A stretch of 64,000 nucleotides of DNA, from the NCBI RefSeq assembly GCF_039614715.1, contig NZ_CP154857.1, forward strand, positions 2,046,001 through 2,110,000. The letters run 5' to 3'. Of this stretch, positions 1 through 10,192 are shown in pieces; the first letter of the stretch is position 1; each line of letters starts with the position of its first letter. The notes beneath the pieces are model-generated. The model searched no databases. It had not been told where the DNA came from and saw only the letters and a list, made by a program, of their open reading frames with translations. This stretch comes from Microbacterium sp. AZCO (GTDB lineage: Bacteria > Actinomycetota > Actinomycetes > Actinomycetales > Microbacteriaceae). The translations under genes were made by a program, and so were the position numbers.

Positions 1-1
1 G

Positions 2-184
2 CTCGCCCATCTCCTCCTGGCGCTCTTCTGGGTGTACGACACGTCGGAGGGACAGCAGCGCACACGCCGGCTGCTCGACCGGGGACTCAAGCTGCTGAGA
101 GCCACCATCCCGCTCGCTCGTGTTCCGATCGTCCGCGGCGCTGTGAAAGACGTGCTCACGCTCATCGACGACGTACGCGCCTGA
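2..184 (+). CDS. C-terminal end of a probable TetR-family regulator (partial)
   Basis: The window opens inside a reading frame that runs 60 residues to a TGA. The visible part is alpha-helical, with the pattern ALFWVYDTSEGQ followed by an arginine-rich helix and a hydrophobic tail ending in DDVRA. From memory this resembles the ligand-binding C-terminus of actinobacterial TetR/AcrR repressors, which often carry a VYDxSxGQ segment. The DNA-binding N-terminus lies outside the window, so the assignment rests on the tail alone. Nothing downstream on the same strand suggests an operon partner, and the next gene converges on it. Confidence 0.5.
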   Translation, partial: LAHLLLALFWVYDTSEGQQRTRRLLDRGLKLLRATIPLARVPIVRGAVKDVLTLIDDVRA

Positions 185-222
185 ACCGGATGAAGGGCCC
201 GGCGCGCGCCGACCCCGGCACA

Positions 223-1104
223 TCAGGCCGGAAGCCGGGCGACGAACGCCGCGATCGCCTCCGCGAGAACGTCCGGAGCGGATTCATTCGCGCCGTGGGC
301 CTGGCCCACCAGATCGACCTGCTCGGGTGACCCGGGCAGGACAGCGGCAAGCTGGGCGCTTCGATCGCGCAGATACCGTGGGCTCTTCGCCCCGGTGATC
401 AGCAGCACCGGCAGCTCGACCCGCACGAAGCGCTGGAGCCCGACCGGGAGGGCGTCGAGCATCTCATCGTCGGCGATCTGTCCCTCGGCGAAGTCGGCGA
501 GCAGGCGCCGAGCCGGAGGGAGCGCCAGGAGAAGTGCCGTGAGCGGTCTCGGCATCCCGACGAGGTCCGTCAGATGGATGCGCATTGCGCGCACGGGATG
601 ACCGTCGTCGAGCGCCGCCCGAGCACGCCGGAGCGCCGCGGTGCCCTTCACATCATGGGTGACGTCCAGCGGCGGCTCGTAGAGGGCGAGAGCGGCGAAG
701 GGAGTGGGATCAGCGAGCACCGCCTCGATCGCAACCGCAGCTCCGGACGAATGTCCCACGAGCACGACGGGCTCGTGGGCCGATCTCGCCACCGCACGCG
801 CTTCGGCGACTTCGAGCTCAACCGCCGCGGCGCCGCGCGGGGGCGGCGCCAGCCGGTACGTCGGACGGGTGTAGCGCTGAACGCGGAAGGATGCGGCGAG
901 CCGATCCGCCACGCCCTCCCATGACGTGCGATTGCCGGTGCCGCCATGCACGATGGCGATCGTGCGACCGGTTCCCTGGGTCACGACGTCGATATCGCCA
1001 GCCGGACCGGGCACGCGGGACGCGGTCTCGGGCGGAGCATCGTCAGCGCGGGGGCGACGGGTCATTCGTCGATCCGACGCCCGCTGCGCCTCACCGTCTG
1101 TCAC
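223..1104 (-). CDS. Alpha/beta-fold hydrolase
   Basis: A 293-residue protein with the alpha/beta hydrolase plan: HGGTGNRTSW oxyanion region near residue 55, nucleophile elbow GHSSGAA near residue 118, and a late GQAHGAN histidine near residue 272 that would complete the triad. The substrate cannot be told; relatives are esterases, lipases or haloperoxidase-like enzymes. I chose the GTG at 1104 because TACGCT lies 7 nt before it, the leaderless pattern common in this window. An ATG at 1065 would remove 13 poorly conserved residues and has no clear ribosome-binding site. It probably forms a single unit; the small gene upstream ends 65 nt away. Confidence 0.75.
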   Translation of the reverse strand: MTDGEAQRASDRRMTRRPRADDAPPETASRVPGPAGDIDVVTQGTGRTIAIVHGGTGNRTSWEGVADRLAASFRVQRYTRPTYRLAPPPRGAAAVELEVAEARAVARSAHEPVVLVGHSSGAAVAIEAVLADPTPFAALALYEPPLDVTHDVKGTAALRRARAALDDGHPVRAMRIHLTDLVGMPRPLTALLLALPPARRLLADFAEGQIADDEMLDALPVGLQRFVRVELPVLLITGAKSPRYLRDRSAQLAAVLPGSPEQVDLVGQAHGANESAPDVLAEAIAAFVARLPA

Positions 1105-1169
1105 AGGGGCGAGCGTAGCTGCGGGAGGCGCGTCGGCTCGATGGCATCGGATCACCGAGCACCGATGAC

Positions 1170-1379
1170 TCAGTCCCCTGTTCGCCCGCCGTCGGAGATC
1201 GCCTGCCGAATCCGCCACAGGGGGAAGCCGCTCAGTGCGGATATCAAGTCGACATCGAACTCATGCACGAAGTACGCCTGCCGCACCGCCCGGAGCCGCG
1301 TCGGGGTGTCCGCGAAGGCAAGAGCGAACTCGGTCGCGTAGCGCTCCCACACACTCACTTCATACCTCGGAGCAGTCAC
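1170..1379 (-). CDS. Small hypothetical protein (69 aa)
   Basis: A short GTG-started frame with a GAGGTG ribosome-binding site about 9 nt upstream. The product is mixed-charge with an aromatic core (VWERYA, AYFVHEFDVDLIS, FPLWRIRQ), which looks like a folded cytosolic protein and not a frame shadow. I do not recognise a family. It ends 65 nt before the hydrolase start on the same strand and could be co-transcribed with it. Codon use matches its neighbours. Confidence 0.5.
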   Translation of the reverse strand: MTAPRYEVSVWERYATEFALAFADTPTRLRAVRQAYFVHEFDVDLISALSGFPLWRIRQAISDGGRTGD

Positions 1380-1640
1380 GCCGCCATCACCTCATTTCGA
1401 GACGGAACCGGGATGTCGACGCGATGCTACGCCTGCCGGGTTACAGGCATGATTCGCGCCGATGCCGGACGCGGGAACTGCCCGCGGGCGATGACTTCAG
1501 GGACGAAACCCCGATGCTCTCCGACATCTTCGCGACCGGCTGACATCCGGGGGCGCGCACCCGGGAGGATCGGTCGCACGAGCCTCCGCTCGAGGAGCTC
1601 TCTTCGGCCACATCTCGTCGTGTGGCCGGGCATGTCACGG

Positions 1641-1847
1641 TTACGAGTCGCCGCCGGCCGGCAGGTTGTTCAGGGCGACGCTCACGCCGGCCGAGATCAG
1701 GAGCCGTGTCGGCCCTCCGCCGTCGACGGCGTTCAGCCACCCGCCGCCGTTGCGGGTGGCGGTGAGCACTTCGGCCGCCACGTCGTCGACGTCCCGGTTG
1801 GCGATGTGATACGTCTCACCGCCGTAGTGGATCTCGACCCCGGGCAT
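1641..1847 (-). CDS. Small conserved hypothetical protein (68 aa)
   Basis: An ATG-started frame preceded by a GAGGTG-type ribosome-binding site. The protein opens MPGVEIHYGGETYHIANRD and continues with a helical EVLTATRNGG segment and a hydrophobic C-terminal strand. It looks like a compact one-domain protein; similar short proteins occur in Microbacteriaceae as far as I recall, without a known role. No signal peptide or membrane segment is present. The 261 bp between it and the next small gene downstream hold no gene I can support. Confidence 0.55.
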   Translation of the reverse strand: MPGVEIHYGGETYHIANRDVDDVAAEVLTATRNGGGWLNAVDGGGPTRLLISAGVSVALNNLPAGGDS

Positions 1848-2195
1848 CTCCGCACCTCATCCATCTCTCTAGAAAAGAAGGTTAGGTCGGCGCGACCGCC
1901 GTGGGAGGACTTTGCGTGATTCGGATCGCGCCCTGCGTGAAATGGCTGACCGACGGCGGCCCACGAGGGCGGCGACGCGACCGACCGCACCACTCCTCTG
2001 CTCCCCCGTCCGTAGGCGGGGTTCCCCGGAAGGGATGGAGACGTCGATCGGTCTCTCGCCGGCCACCGGTTGTCACTACCTTCCGCCCACTGCGGCGCAA
2101 CGCGAGAATCGGGACGTCATCACGAGACGCCGCCGCCGCTCCGGAACCCGCCCCGGAACCGGGGACTCGTCTGGAAAATCGGGGGTCCGGACGCG
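1848..2195. other. 348-bp intergenic region
   Basis: The gap lies between a small minus-strand gene and the plus-strand DUF2231 gene. It contains an AT-rich patch just upstream of 1847 (about 1865-1885) that may hold the promoter of the small gene. A long open plus-strand frame runs through it, but its translation is arginine-rich and low in hydrophobic residues, as expected of a high-GC shadow. I see no RNA gene or repeat. Confidence 0.4.
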
Positions 2196-2689
2196 ATGTT
2201 CGACACGTTCTTCGGTCTGCCGCTTCACCCGCTCGTGGTGCACGCGACGGAGGTCATCGTCCCCGTCGCTGCAATCATGGTCGTTCTCACGGCCGCCTGG
2301 CCCCGATTCCGACGGTGGGCGGGATACCTGACGATCAGCGTGTCACTGGTCGCGCTCATCCTCGTGCCCGTCTCGAAGGAGTCCGGCGAAGCGCTGGAGA
2401 AGCGCGTCGGCGAGGATGCGCTCATCGAAGCGCACGCGGAGCTCGCCGATGGGCTCCTGCCGTGGGTGATCGGCTTAGTCGTCGTGGCGGCGGCCCTCTT
2501 GTGGTGGAGCATCCGGGAGACGCGGCCGCGGCATCCGGATCATCCTCCGAAGGCGGCGCCCGACCGGGGCCGGCATGGATCCCCGTCACGCTGCTCGTGC
2601 TCGCCGTCATCGTCGGGGGCGGGACGACGGTGGATGCCGTCCTCATCGGCCACAGCGGAGCGACGGCGGTCTGGTCCGACGACATGTGA
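2196..2689 (+). pseudogene. DUF2231-type membrane protein gene, interrupted by a frameshift
   Basis: From the ATG at 2196 (MFDTFFGLPLHPLVVH) the frame encodes a typical DUF2231 protein: the LPLHPLVVHATE motif, then three hydrophobic segments at about residues 13-35, 42-58 and 88-105. After about 2550 this frame turns into arginine/serine-rich nonsense. The expected fourth membrane segment and tail (LLVLAVIVGGGTTVDAVLIGH then SGATAVW) sit in the -1 frame and stop at 2689. One missing base, or two extra, around 2550-2580 (a C/G-rich run) would explain this. It could be a real pseudogene, a programmed frameshift, or a sequencing error. Confidence 0.75.
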
Positions 2690-2829
2690 CATCGGCGCCA
2701 CGAGCGCCGTGGACCCTGCCGGACGGATGGAGTCCGCGGGCGATACGGCCCGCGGCTGCATCGGCGGAGCATGGTCCCGCGGCCTCCCTCCGGCCATGCC
2801 CCCGCCCGTCGCTGCGGTACGTCTGTCGC

Positions 2830-3807
2830 TCAGAACCCCTCGGGGTCGCGGGGAGCGTACGGACCCTCGAGGGCCTGGAGCTCGGCATCCGTCAACTCGA
2901 TCTCGAGTGAGGCGACGGCATCCGTGAGGTGCGAGGCCTTCGTCGCCCCCACGATCGGGGCGGTCACGGCTTCCTGCTGGCGCACCCAGGCGAGCGCGAC
3001 CTGCGCCGCCGGCACGCCGCGCTCGGCGGCGATCCGGTGCACGGCGTCCACGACCGCCCGGTCGGACTCCTCGGCCTGGTGGTAGAGCGTCTGACCGAAC
3101 AGGTCGGTGCCGCTGCGCGCGGTCGCCTCGCCCCACGGCCGGGTGAGCCGACCGCGCGCGAGCGGCGACCACGGCAGCACGCCGACGCCCTGATCGAGGC
3201 AGAAGGGATGCATCTCCCGCTCCTCCTCGCGCTGGATCAGGTTGTACTGATCCTGCATCGAGATGAATCGCGTCCAACCTCCGAGGTCGGCCGTGTACTG
3301 CAGCTTGGCGAATTGCCACGCCGACATGCTCGACGCGCCGAGGTACCGCGCCTTGCCCGCCTTGACGACATCGTGCAGCGCCTCCATCGTCTCCTCGACC
3401 GGCGTCTCGGGATCGAAGCGGTGGATCTGGTAGAGGTCGATGTAGTCCGTTCCGAGCCGGCGCAGTGACGCGTCGACCGCCGCCATGATGTGCTTGCGTG
3501 AGAGTCCACCCGCATAGGCGCTCTCGCGCATGCGCCCGTGCACCTTGCTCGCGATGACGACGTCGTCGCGGTTCGCCAGCTCGCGGATGGCTCGGCCGGT
3601 GAACTCCTCGCTCGTTCCGGCGGAGTAGACGTCTGCGGTATCGAAGGTCGTGATGCCGGCCTCGAGCGCCTGGACGTAGAAGGGCCGGGACTCCTCCCAC
3701 GGGAGCGACCACGGGTGTGCCCCCTGGTCGGGCTCGCCGTAGCTCATGCAGCCGAGCACGATCTCCGACACCTTGAGCCCCGAGTCGCCCAGTCTGACGA
3801 GTCGCAT
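2830..3807 (-). CDS. Aldo/keto reductase
   Basis: A 325-residue aldo/keto reductase that would reduce an aldehyde or ketone with NAD(P)H in the cytosol. Family marks: LGLGCMSYG-like start (LGDSGLKVSEIVLGC), FDTADVYSAG near residue 57 with the catalytic tyrosine, the IASKVHG lysine strand, DLYQIHRFD near residue 138, and the C-terminal VGATKASHL cofactor loop. It follows the upstream SDR gene by 20 nt and has a GGAGAGA ribosome-binding site, so the two oxidoreductases probably form an operon. No regulator is adjacent. Substrate unknown. Confidence 0.9.
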   Translation of the reverse strand: MRLVRLGDSGLKVSEIVLGCMSYGEPDQGAHPWSLPWEESRPFYVQALEAGITTFDTADVYSAGTSEEFTGRAIRELANRDDVVIASKVHGRMRESAYAGGLSRKHIMAAVDASLRRLGTDYIDLYQIHRFDPETPVEETMEALHDVVKAGKARYLGASSMSAWQFAKLQYTADLGGWTRFISMQDQYNLIQREEEREMHPFCLDQGVGVLPWSPLARGRLTRPWGEATARSGTDLFGQTLYHQAEESDRAVVDAVHRIAAERGVPAAQVALAWVRQQEAVTAPIVGATKASHLTDAVASLEIELTDAELQALEGPYAPRDPEGF

Positions 3808-3827
3808 GCGCGTTCTCTCCGTGCCGG

Positions 3828-4547
3828 TCAGCGTCCGGCGGGTGCCGGCAGTCCCCGGTAGAGCTGATCGATCGGTGCGGCCAGGCCCGCTTTGAGCCGC
3901 ACGCTGAGATCGTCGACCAGGACCTCGTACTCCCCGGTCTCGAGCGCGGAGTATGTCTGAGCCACGACGTCGGCCGGGGCGACCTTCGGCGAGTCGACGC
4001 CGGCGGCCATCGGCGTGTCGACCCACCCGACGTGCACGCCGATCACCTGCACGCCCTGCGGGGCGAGCTCGAGGCGCAGCGCGTTGGTCGCCGACCACAG
4101 CGCCGCCTTCGTCGTGGAGTAGGTGCCGCCCATCGCGTGCCAGCTCAGAGCAGAGTGCAGGTCGATGAGCGCGGCGGTGCCTTCTGCCGCGGCGAGCGCG
4201 GGGGCGAACGCGCGCGCAACCGCCACGGCGCCGAAGAAGTTCGTGTCGAAGATCTCGCGCAGCTCCGCGTCGGTGGCTTTGAGCAGGCTGCTCTCACGCG
4301 GTGAGACGCCGGCGTTGTTGACGACGACCGTGACGTCGGGGGCGGATGCCGCGGCCGAGGCGACGGATGCAGCATCCGTCACGTCCAGCGCGAGCGGCAC
4401 GACGCGGGGATCACCCCACTCCTGGGGTCGGCGCGCTGACGCGTAGACCTTCGCGGCGCCGCCCGCGAGGGCCTGGGCGACGAATTCGCGGCCGAGGCCG
4501 CCGTTGGCACCGGTGACGAGCACGACGGCTCCTTCGAGTGCACCCAT
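3828..4547 (-). CDS. Short-chain dehydrogenase/reductase (SDR)
   Basis: A classical 239-residue SDR: TGANGGLG cofactor loop at residues 12-19, NNAG near residue 77, a serine before the active-site YSTTK around residue 143-147, and a WVDTPMA segment after the active site. It is an NAD(P)-dependent alcohol/ketone oxidoreductase of unknown substrate. It is the first gene of a two-gene unit with the aldo/keto reductase downstream. The 5' region toward the nrd terminator is about 190 bp and holds no gene I can support. Confidence 0.9.
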   Translation of the reverse strand: MGALEGAVVLVTGANGGLGREFVAQALAGGAAKVYASARRPQEWGDPRVVPLALDVTDAASVASAAASAPDVTVVVNNAGVSPRESSLLKATDAELREIFDTNFFGAVAVARAFAPALAAAEGTAALIDLHSALSWHAMGGTYSTTKAALWSATNALRLELAPQGVQVIGVHVGWVDTPMAAGVDSPKVAPADVVAQTYSALETGEYEVLVDDLSVRLKAGLAAPIDQLYRGLPAPAGR

Positions 4548-4736
4548 GTTCAGCTCCTTCGAGATCGTTCTCCATCAGTCAAGCGGGAGAGGGTCTCCGT
4601 CATTCCATCGTGTCGCAAGGTGCGTCGCGTCGGTCGAGGGTGGTCTGCTGAGCCTGTGCAGGGCGACATGAAGGCGCGCGTGCGCTGCTGAGGGATCGGG
4701 CCAAGGGTGGGTGGTGAGGCGTGGTGAGGCACGAAA

Positions 4737-4774
4737 GAGGCCCGGACCCGCAGAATCCTGCGTGTCCGGGCCTC
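4737..4774 (-). terminator. Rho-independent-type terminator of nrdHIEF
   Basis: The two arms GAGGCCCGGAC and GTCCGGGCCTC frame a second short pairing around CCGCAG/CTGCG. Read on the minus strand, the hairpin is followed by TTTCG. It lies 38 nt beyond the nrdF stop codon and is the evident end of that operon. Confidence 0.85.
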
Positions 4775-4812
4775 TCAGCCGCCCTATCCGGGTGAAGCGT
4801 GATCTGGAGCTT

Positions 4813-5799
<987 letters not shown>

Positions 5800-5821
5800 C
5801 TAAAAATCCCAGGTCAAGGAA

Positions 5822-7978
5822 TTAAAGCATGCAGGAGACGCAGCCGTCGACCTCGGTACCTTCCAGAGCCATCTGGCGCAGGCGGATGTAGTAGATCGTC
5901 TTGATGCCCTTGCGCCACGCGTAGATCTGGGCCTTGTTGATGTCGCGCGTCGTCGCGGTGTCCTTGAAGAACAGCGTGAGCGACAGGCCCTGGTCGACGT
6001 GCTGCGTCGCGGCGGCGTAGGTGTCGATGACCTTCTCGTAGCCGATCTCGTATGCGTCTTCGTAGTACTCCAGGTTCTCGTTCGTCATGAACGGAGCCGG
6101 GTAGTAGACGCGGCCGATCTTGCCTTCCTTGCGGATCTCGATCTTCGAGGCGATCGGGTGGATCGACGACGTCGAGTTGTTGATGTACGAGATCGAACCG
6201 GTCGGCGGCACAGCCTGCAGGTTCTGGTTGTAGATGCCGTGCTCCTGGATCGACGCCTTGAGCGCACGCCAGTCATCCTGAGTCGGGATCGGGATGCCGC
6301 CGAAGAGGTCCTTCACCTTCTCGGTCTGCGGCTCCCACGCCTGGTCGATGTACTTGTCGAAGAACTCGCCCGAGGCGTAGGTCGAGTCGGCGAAGCCGTC
6401 GAAAGCCTGCCCGCGCTCGATCGCGATGAGGTTCGAGGCCCGCAGGGCGTGGAACAGCACCGTGTAGAAGTAGATGTTCGTGAAGTCGATGCCCTCTTCC
6501 GACCCGTAGCGCACGTGCTCGCGCGCCAGGTAGCCGTGGAGGTTCATCTGGCCCAGGCCGATCGCGTGCGAGCGGTCGTTGCCGTCCTCGATCGAGCGCA
6601 CCGAGGTGATGTGGCTCTGGTCGCTCACCGCCGACAGTGCACGGATCGCGGTCTCGACGGTACGGCCGAGGTCTCCCCCGTCCATCGCGAGCGCGATGTT
6701 CATCGAGCCCAGGTTGCACGAGATGTCCTTGCCGATCTCGGCGTACGAGAGGTCCTCGTTGTACGTCGTCGGCGTGTTGACCTGCAGGATCTCGCTGCAG
6801 AGGTTGGACATGTTGATGCGGCCCTTGATCGGGTTGGCCTTGTTCACCGTGTCCTCGAACATGATGTACGGGTAACCCGACTCGAACTGGATCTCGGCGA
6901 GGGTCTGGAAGAACTCGCGTGCGTTGATCTTCGTCTTCTTGATGCGCGCGTCGTCGACCATCTCGCGGTACTTGTCGCTCACGGAGATGTCGCCGAAGGG
7001 CACGCCATACACGCGCTCGACGTCGTACGGCGAGAAGAGGTACATGTCCTCGTCGTTCTTGGCGAGCTCGAACGTGATGTCGGGGATGACGACACCCAGC
7101 GACAGCGTCTTGATGCGGATCTTCTCGTCGGCGTTCTCGCGCTTGGTGTCGAGGAACCGCAGGATGTCGGGGTGGTGCGCCGAGAGGTACACCGCGCCGG
7201 CGCCCTGACGCGCGCCGAGCTGGTTGGCGTAGCTGAAGCTGTCTTCGAGGAGCTTCATGACGGGGATGATGCCGCTCGACTGGTTCTCGATCTGCTTGAT
7301 CGGCGCGCCGGCCTCGCGGATGTTCGAGAGGAGGAGTGCCACGCCGCCGCCGCGCTTGCTCAGCTGCAGCGCCGAGTTGATGCCGCGGGCGATCGACTCC
7401 ATGTTGTCTTCGATGCGCAGGAGGAAGCACGACACGAGCTCGCCGCGCTGCGCCTTGCCCGTGTTGAGGAACGTCGGGGTGGCCGGCTGGAAGCGCCCGG
7501 CGATGATCTCGTCGACGAGGGCCGTCGCGAGCGCCTGGTCGCCGTCGGCGAGACCGAGGGCGGTCATGACGACGCGGTCCTCGAAGCGCTCGAGGTAGCG
7601 CTTGCCGTCGAAGGTCTTGAGCGTGTAGCTCGTGTAGTACTTGAAGGCGCCGAGGAACGTGTCGAAGCGGAACTTCTTGCCGTACGCGCGGTCGTTGAGC
7701 TGCTGGATGAACTCGAGCGGGTACTTCGCGAGCACCTGCGGCTCGTAGTACTGCTTCTCGACGAGGTAGTCGAGACGCTCCTTCAACGAGTGGAAGAAGA
7801 CCGTGTTCTGGTTGACGTGCTGCAGGAAGTACTCGCGCGCGGCGCGCTTGTCGGCGTCGAACTGGATCTTCCCGTCGGCGCCGTAGAGGTTCAGCATCGC
7901 GTTCAGGGCGTGGTAGTCGAGGCCCTCGAACCGCGCATCCGTCTTGAAGTCGTTCTCTTTCAGTGCAGCTTCCACCAT
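5822..7978 (-). CDS. nrdE: Class Ib ribonucleotide reductase, alpha (catalytic) subunit
   Basis: The 718-residue catalytic subunit that makes deoxyribonucleoside diphosphates. Visible features: [18 protein letters not shown] with the first active-site cysteine near residue 190, the NLCSEI loop near residue 390 with catalytic cysteine and glutamate, the PPTGSIS segment near residue 590, and the redox-shuttle tail CVSCML at the C-terminus. No N-terminal ATP-cone is present, as expected for class Ib. Its start overlaps the end of nrdI by 19 nt, indicating translational coupling. Confidence 0.97.
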   Translation of the reverse strand: MVEAALKENDFKTDARFEGLDYHALNAMLNLYGADGKIQFDADKRAAREYFLQHVNQNTVFFHSLKERLDYLVEKQYYEPQVLAKYPLEFIQQLNDRAYGKKFRFDTFLGAFKYYTSYTLKTFDGKRYLERFEDRVVMTALGLADGDQALATALVDEIIAGRFQPATPTFLNTGKAQRGELVSCFLLRIEDNMESIARGINSALQLSKRGGGVALLLSNIREAGAPIKQIENQSSGIIPVMKLLEDSFSYANQLGARQGAGAVYLSAHHPDILRFLDTKRENADEKIRIKTLSLGVVIPDITFELAKNDEDMYLFSPYDVERVYGVPFGDISVSDKYREMVDDARIKKTKINAREFFQTLAEIQFESGYPYIMFEDTVNKANPIKGRINMSNLCSEILQVNTPTTYNEDLSYAEIGKDISCNLGSMNIALAMDGGDLGRTVETAIRALSAVSDQSHITSVRSIEDGNDRSHAIGLGQMNLHGYLAREHVRYGSEEGIDFTNIYFYTVLFHALRASNLIAIERGQAFDGFADSTYASGEFFDKYIDQAWEPQTEKVKDLFGGIPIPTQDDWRALKASIQEHGIYNQNLQAVPPTGSISYINNSTSSIHPIASKIEIRKEGKIGRVYYPAPFMTNENLEYYEDAYEIGYEKVIDTYAAATQHVDQGLSLTLFFKDTATTRDINKAQIYAWRKGIKTIYYIRLRQMALEGTEVDGCVSCML

Positions 7979-8394
7979 CGTTCCAATCCGTCGCTCACGC
8001 GATCGACATCTTCAGGCGTGCCGAATACCTCGAGCCGATACAAGTGGGGCACGTCGCACTTGCGGCTGATGATCTCCCCGGCGAGGCAGAAGTGCTCGCC
8101 GAAGTTGGTGTTTCCCGCGGAGATGACTCCGCGGATGAGGCGACGGTTGTGCTCGTCGTTGAGGAACCGGATCACCTGCTTGGGGACGGCGCCCTTCTCC
8201 TCGCCCCGACCCTGGCCACCCCCGTAGGTGGGAGTGACCAGGACGAACGGCTCGTCGACGACGAGCGGAGGTTCAGAGGGGTGAAGGGGAATCCGTACAG
8301 CCGGCAACCCGAGCTTCTCGATGAAGCGCGCCGTGTTGCCGGAAGTGCTGGAGAAGTACACGAGCAGCGGGGCGCTCGTGGCCACCGCACTCAT
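7960..8394 (-). CDS. nrdI: Flavodoxin-like NrdI
   Basis: A 144-residue flavodoxin-like protein that supplies the oxidant for assembly of the dimanganese-tyrosyl radical cofactor of NrdF. The FMN phosphate loop is [11 protein letters not shown] near residue 14-24, followed by the [21 protein letters not shown] segment region near residue 54 and the [11 protein letters not shown] loop near residue 92, all standard for NrdI. It begins 3 nt after the nrdH stop and overlaps nrdE by 19 nt, so the operon is tightly coupled. Confidence 0.96.
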   Translation of the reverse strand: MSAVATSAPLLVYFSSTSGNTARFIEKLGLPAVRIPLHPSEPPLVVDEPFVLVTPTYGGGQGRGEEKGAVPKQVIRFLNDEHNRRLIRGVISAGNTNFGEHFCLAGEIISRKCDVPHLYRLEVFGTPEDVDRVSDGLERWWKLH

Positions 8395-8397
8395 GAC

Positions 8398-8631
8398 TCA
8401 GGCCAGACGGGAGGCGAGCTCGTCGATCTTGTCGGGACGGAAGCCCGACCAGTGGTCTTCGTCGGTGATGACGACGGGCGCCTGCAGGTAGCCGAGCGCC
8501 TTCACCTGCTCGAGCGCGGCAGGGTCCTGCGTGAGGTCATGGACCTCGTATTCGATGCCCTTCGAGTCGAGCGCGCGGTACGTCGCGTTGCACTGCACAC
8601 AAGCGGGCTTCGTGTAAACCGTGATTGCCAT
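8398..8631 (-). CDS. nrdH: Glutaredoxin-like NrdH
   Basis: A 77-residue redoxin that reduces the NrdE C-terminal disulfide. It has the CVQC active site at residues 11-14, the thioredoxin-fold cis-proline segment APVVITD and the conserved HWSGFRPDKI tail of NrdH. It is the first gene of nrdHIEF. The nearest GGGGAG upstream is about 12 nt from the ATG, farther than ideal. The 350-bp region upstream should hold the operon promoter and NrdR control sites. Confidence 0.96.
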   Translation of the reverse strand: MAITVYTKPACVQCNATYRALDSKGIEYEVHDLTQDPAALEQVKALGYLQAPVVITDEDHWSGFRPDKIDELASRLA

Positions 8632-8982
8632 TGTTATCGGCTTCTCCCCTCACATCCGGTGTTCTGACCGGCGGTCCCCCCACCGGGAGTCCAATACTAC
8701 ATATGGGTACGGACATTGGATAGCACCACAAGGGCTAGTAGTTACATCCGTGTAGTTTTCCACCGTTCTCCCCATATACAACACAGCTTGTCCACCGTTT
8801 CATCCACAGGCGGCAGGGTTCTGGGAAACCTGGAAAACACCTGGATCACGGCGGTTTCGGATGCCGCGGCCGCATCCATCCACAGGCCACCGACGGTACG
8901 CCGGGCCACCGACATCCATCCGGGCCCTCCGTGCGCCCCCGGCGTGTCGCGGCGTGTCATGGGCCCGCGATAGCGTGGAGAG
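8632..8982. promoter_or_regulatory. nrd promoter region with possible NrdR boxes
   Basis: A 351-bp divergent region between nrdH (minus) and an MFS gene (plus), locally less GC-rich than the surrounding genes. ATACTACATATGGGTA at 8694-8709 matches 10 of 16 positions of the general NrdR box. A weaker AT-centred match (CCCCATATACAACACA) lies near 8771-8786. NrdR usually binds two such boxes, but neither match is strong. The MFS gene has its own -10-like TAGCGT at 8971-8976, 6 nt before its ATG. Confidence 0.35.
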
Positions 8983-10188
8983 ATGGCCGGGTACCGCGAA
9001 CTGCTGCGAACGCCCGGCGTGGCCCGCATCATCGCGGCCCAGCTGACGGCGCGCTTCCCCAACGGCATGACGAGCCTCGCGATCCTCCTGCACATCGAGC
9101 AGGTCACCGGCTCCTACGGCTCGGCGGGCCTCGTGCTCGCGGCGACGTCGGTCGGTCAGGCGATCGCGGGCCCCGTGACGAGCCGGTGGATGGGCATCTG
9201 GGGCATGCGTCGCGTCCTCACGACGACCCTCCTCATCTGCGCCGCCGCCATCACGGCGCTCGCGCTCGTGGAGGTGCCGCTCCCCGTCTACATGGTGCTC
9301 GGGCTCATCGCCGGCCTCGCGACGCCGCCCGTGCAGTCGGCGGTCCGCACGATCTATCCGAAGATGGTCAACTCGCGGCAGCTCACGCCGCTCTTCTCCC
9401 TCGACGCCTCGCTGCAGGAGATCATCTGGATCATCGCACCCGTGCTCATCACGTTCGTCTCGACGCAGGTCGGCACCGTGCAGGGCCTCCTGCTGGTCGT
9501 CGTCATCCTGCTCGGCGGCGGGGCGTGGTTCATCCTCTCGCCCGAGGTGGGCCGCGTGCGCATCCCGCGCAGCCGGCGCAGCCTCGGCAAGGTGCTCGCC
9601 AAACCGCCGGTCATCCTCGCGACGGTCACGGGCTTCCTCCTCATCGGCGCGTGCGCCGCCGTCGAGGCGGGCGTCGTCGCGACGTTCGGCCACGGCGGCC
9701 TCGAGGCGGGTCTCGTCCTCGCTGTCTTCTCGGTCGGCAGCCTGGCGGGCGGCCTCACCTTCGGGCACATCCCGATCGGACCGTGGGCCATGGGTCGCCG
9801 GTTCGCGGTCGTCGCGGTCGGACTCGCGCTCACGACATTCTCCCTGAACGCCTGGTGGCTCGGGGGATCCCTGTTCCTGGCCGGCATCGGCATCGCTCCG
9901 GCTCTCGCCGTCATGTTCGCCATGACATCGGCGAGCGTGAAGTTCAGCGAGACCGCCGAGGCCTTCGGCTGGATCGGCACAGGCCAGCTCATCGGCGCCG
10001 CGATGGGCTCCGCCGTCGCCGGCTTCCTCATCGACGGTGTCGGACCGCAAGGGGCCTACTGGGCGGCGACGGCGTTCGCTGCGGCGGGATTCCTCGTCTC
10101 GGCGATCTTCGTGCGCGGATTCCCCGACCTCCGCGGGCGTGACTCGAGCCCCATCCCCGACACGGAGCCCGTGCCGACCATCACCTGA
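8983..10188 (+). CDS. MFS transporter
   Basis: A 401-residue integral membrane protein with about 12 hydrophobic segments, several small-residue-rich (for example VAGLATPPV and VGSLAGGL regions), as in drug/sugar-type major facilitator proteins. The SRWMGIWGMRRVL loop after TM2 corresponds to the family motif A position but is degenerate. It begins MAGYRELLRTPGVARIIAA, a start often seen in actinobacterial MFS permeases. TAGCGT precedes the ATG by 6 nt, so it may be leaderless, although the intervening GGAGAG could serve as a ribosome-binding site. Substrate unknown; no linked regulator. Confidence 0.85.
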   Translation: MAGYRELLRTPGVARIIAAQLTARFPNGMTSLAILLHIEQVTGSYGSAGLVLAATSVGQAIAGPVTSRWMGIWGMRRVLTTTLLICAAAITALALVEVPLPVYMVLGLIAGLATPPVQSAVRTIYPKMVNSRQLTPLFSLDASLQEIIWIIAPVLITFVSTQVGTVQGLLLVVVILLGGGAWFILSPEVGRVRIPRSRRSLGKVLAKPPVILATVTGFLLIGACAAVEAGVVATFGHGGLEAGLVLAVFSVGSLAGGLTFGHIPIGPWAMGRRFAVVAVGLALTTFSLNAWWLGGSLFLAGIGIAPALAVMFAMTSASVKFSETAEAFGWIGTGQLIGAAMGSAVAGFLIDGVGPQGAYWAATAFAAAGFLVSAIFVRGFPDLRGRDSSPIPDTEPVPTIT

Positions 10189-10192
10189 CGGC

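Noticed and set aside
1901..2689. 262-codon plus-strand open frame
   Set aside because: Only its last about 40 codons look like protein (the displaced DUF2231 tail); the rest is an arginine-rich shadow of non-coding and other-frame sequence.
4550..4732. 60-codon minus-strand frame upstream of the SDR gene
   Set aside because: Basic, low-complexity translation with no ribosome-binding site; it covers the likely promoter of the SDR-AKR unit.
5999..8227. 742-codon plus-strand frame antisense to nrdE
   Set aside because: It mirrors the unambiguous nrdE/nrdI genes; the translation is Val/Arg/Asp/Leu-rich as expected of an antisense frame in high-GC DNA, with no family motif.
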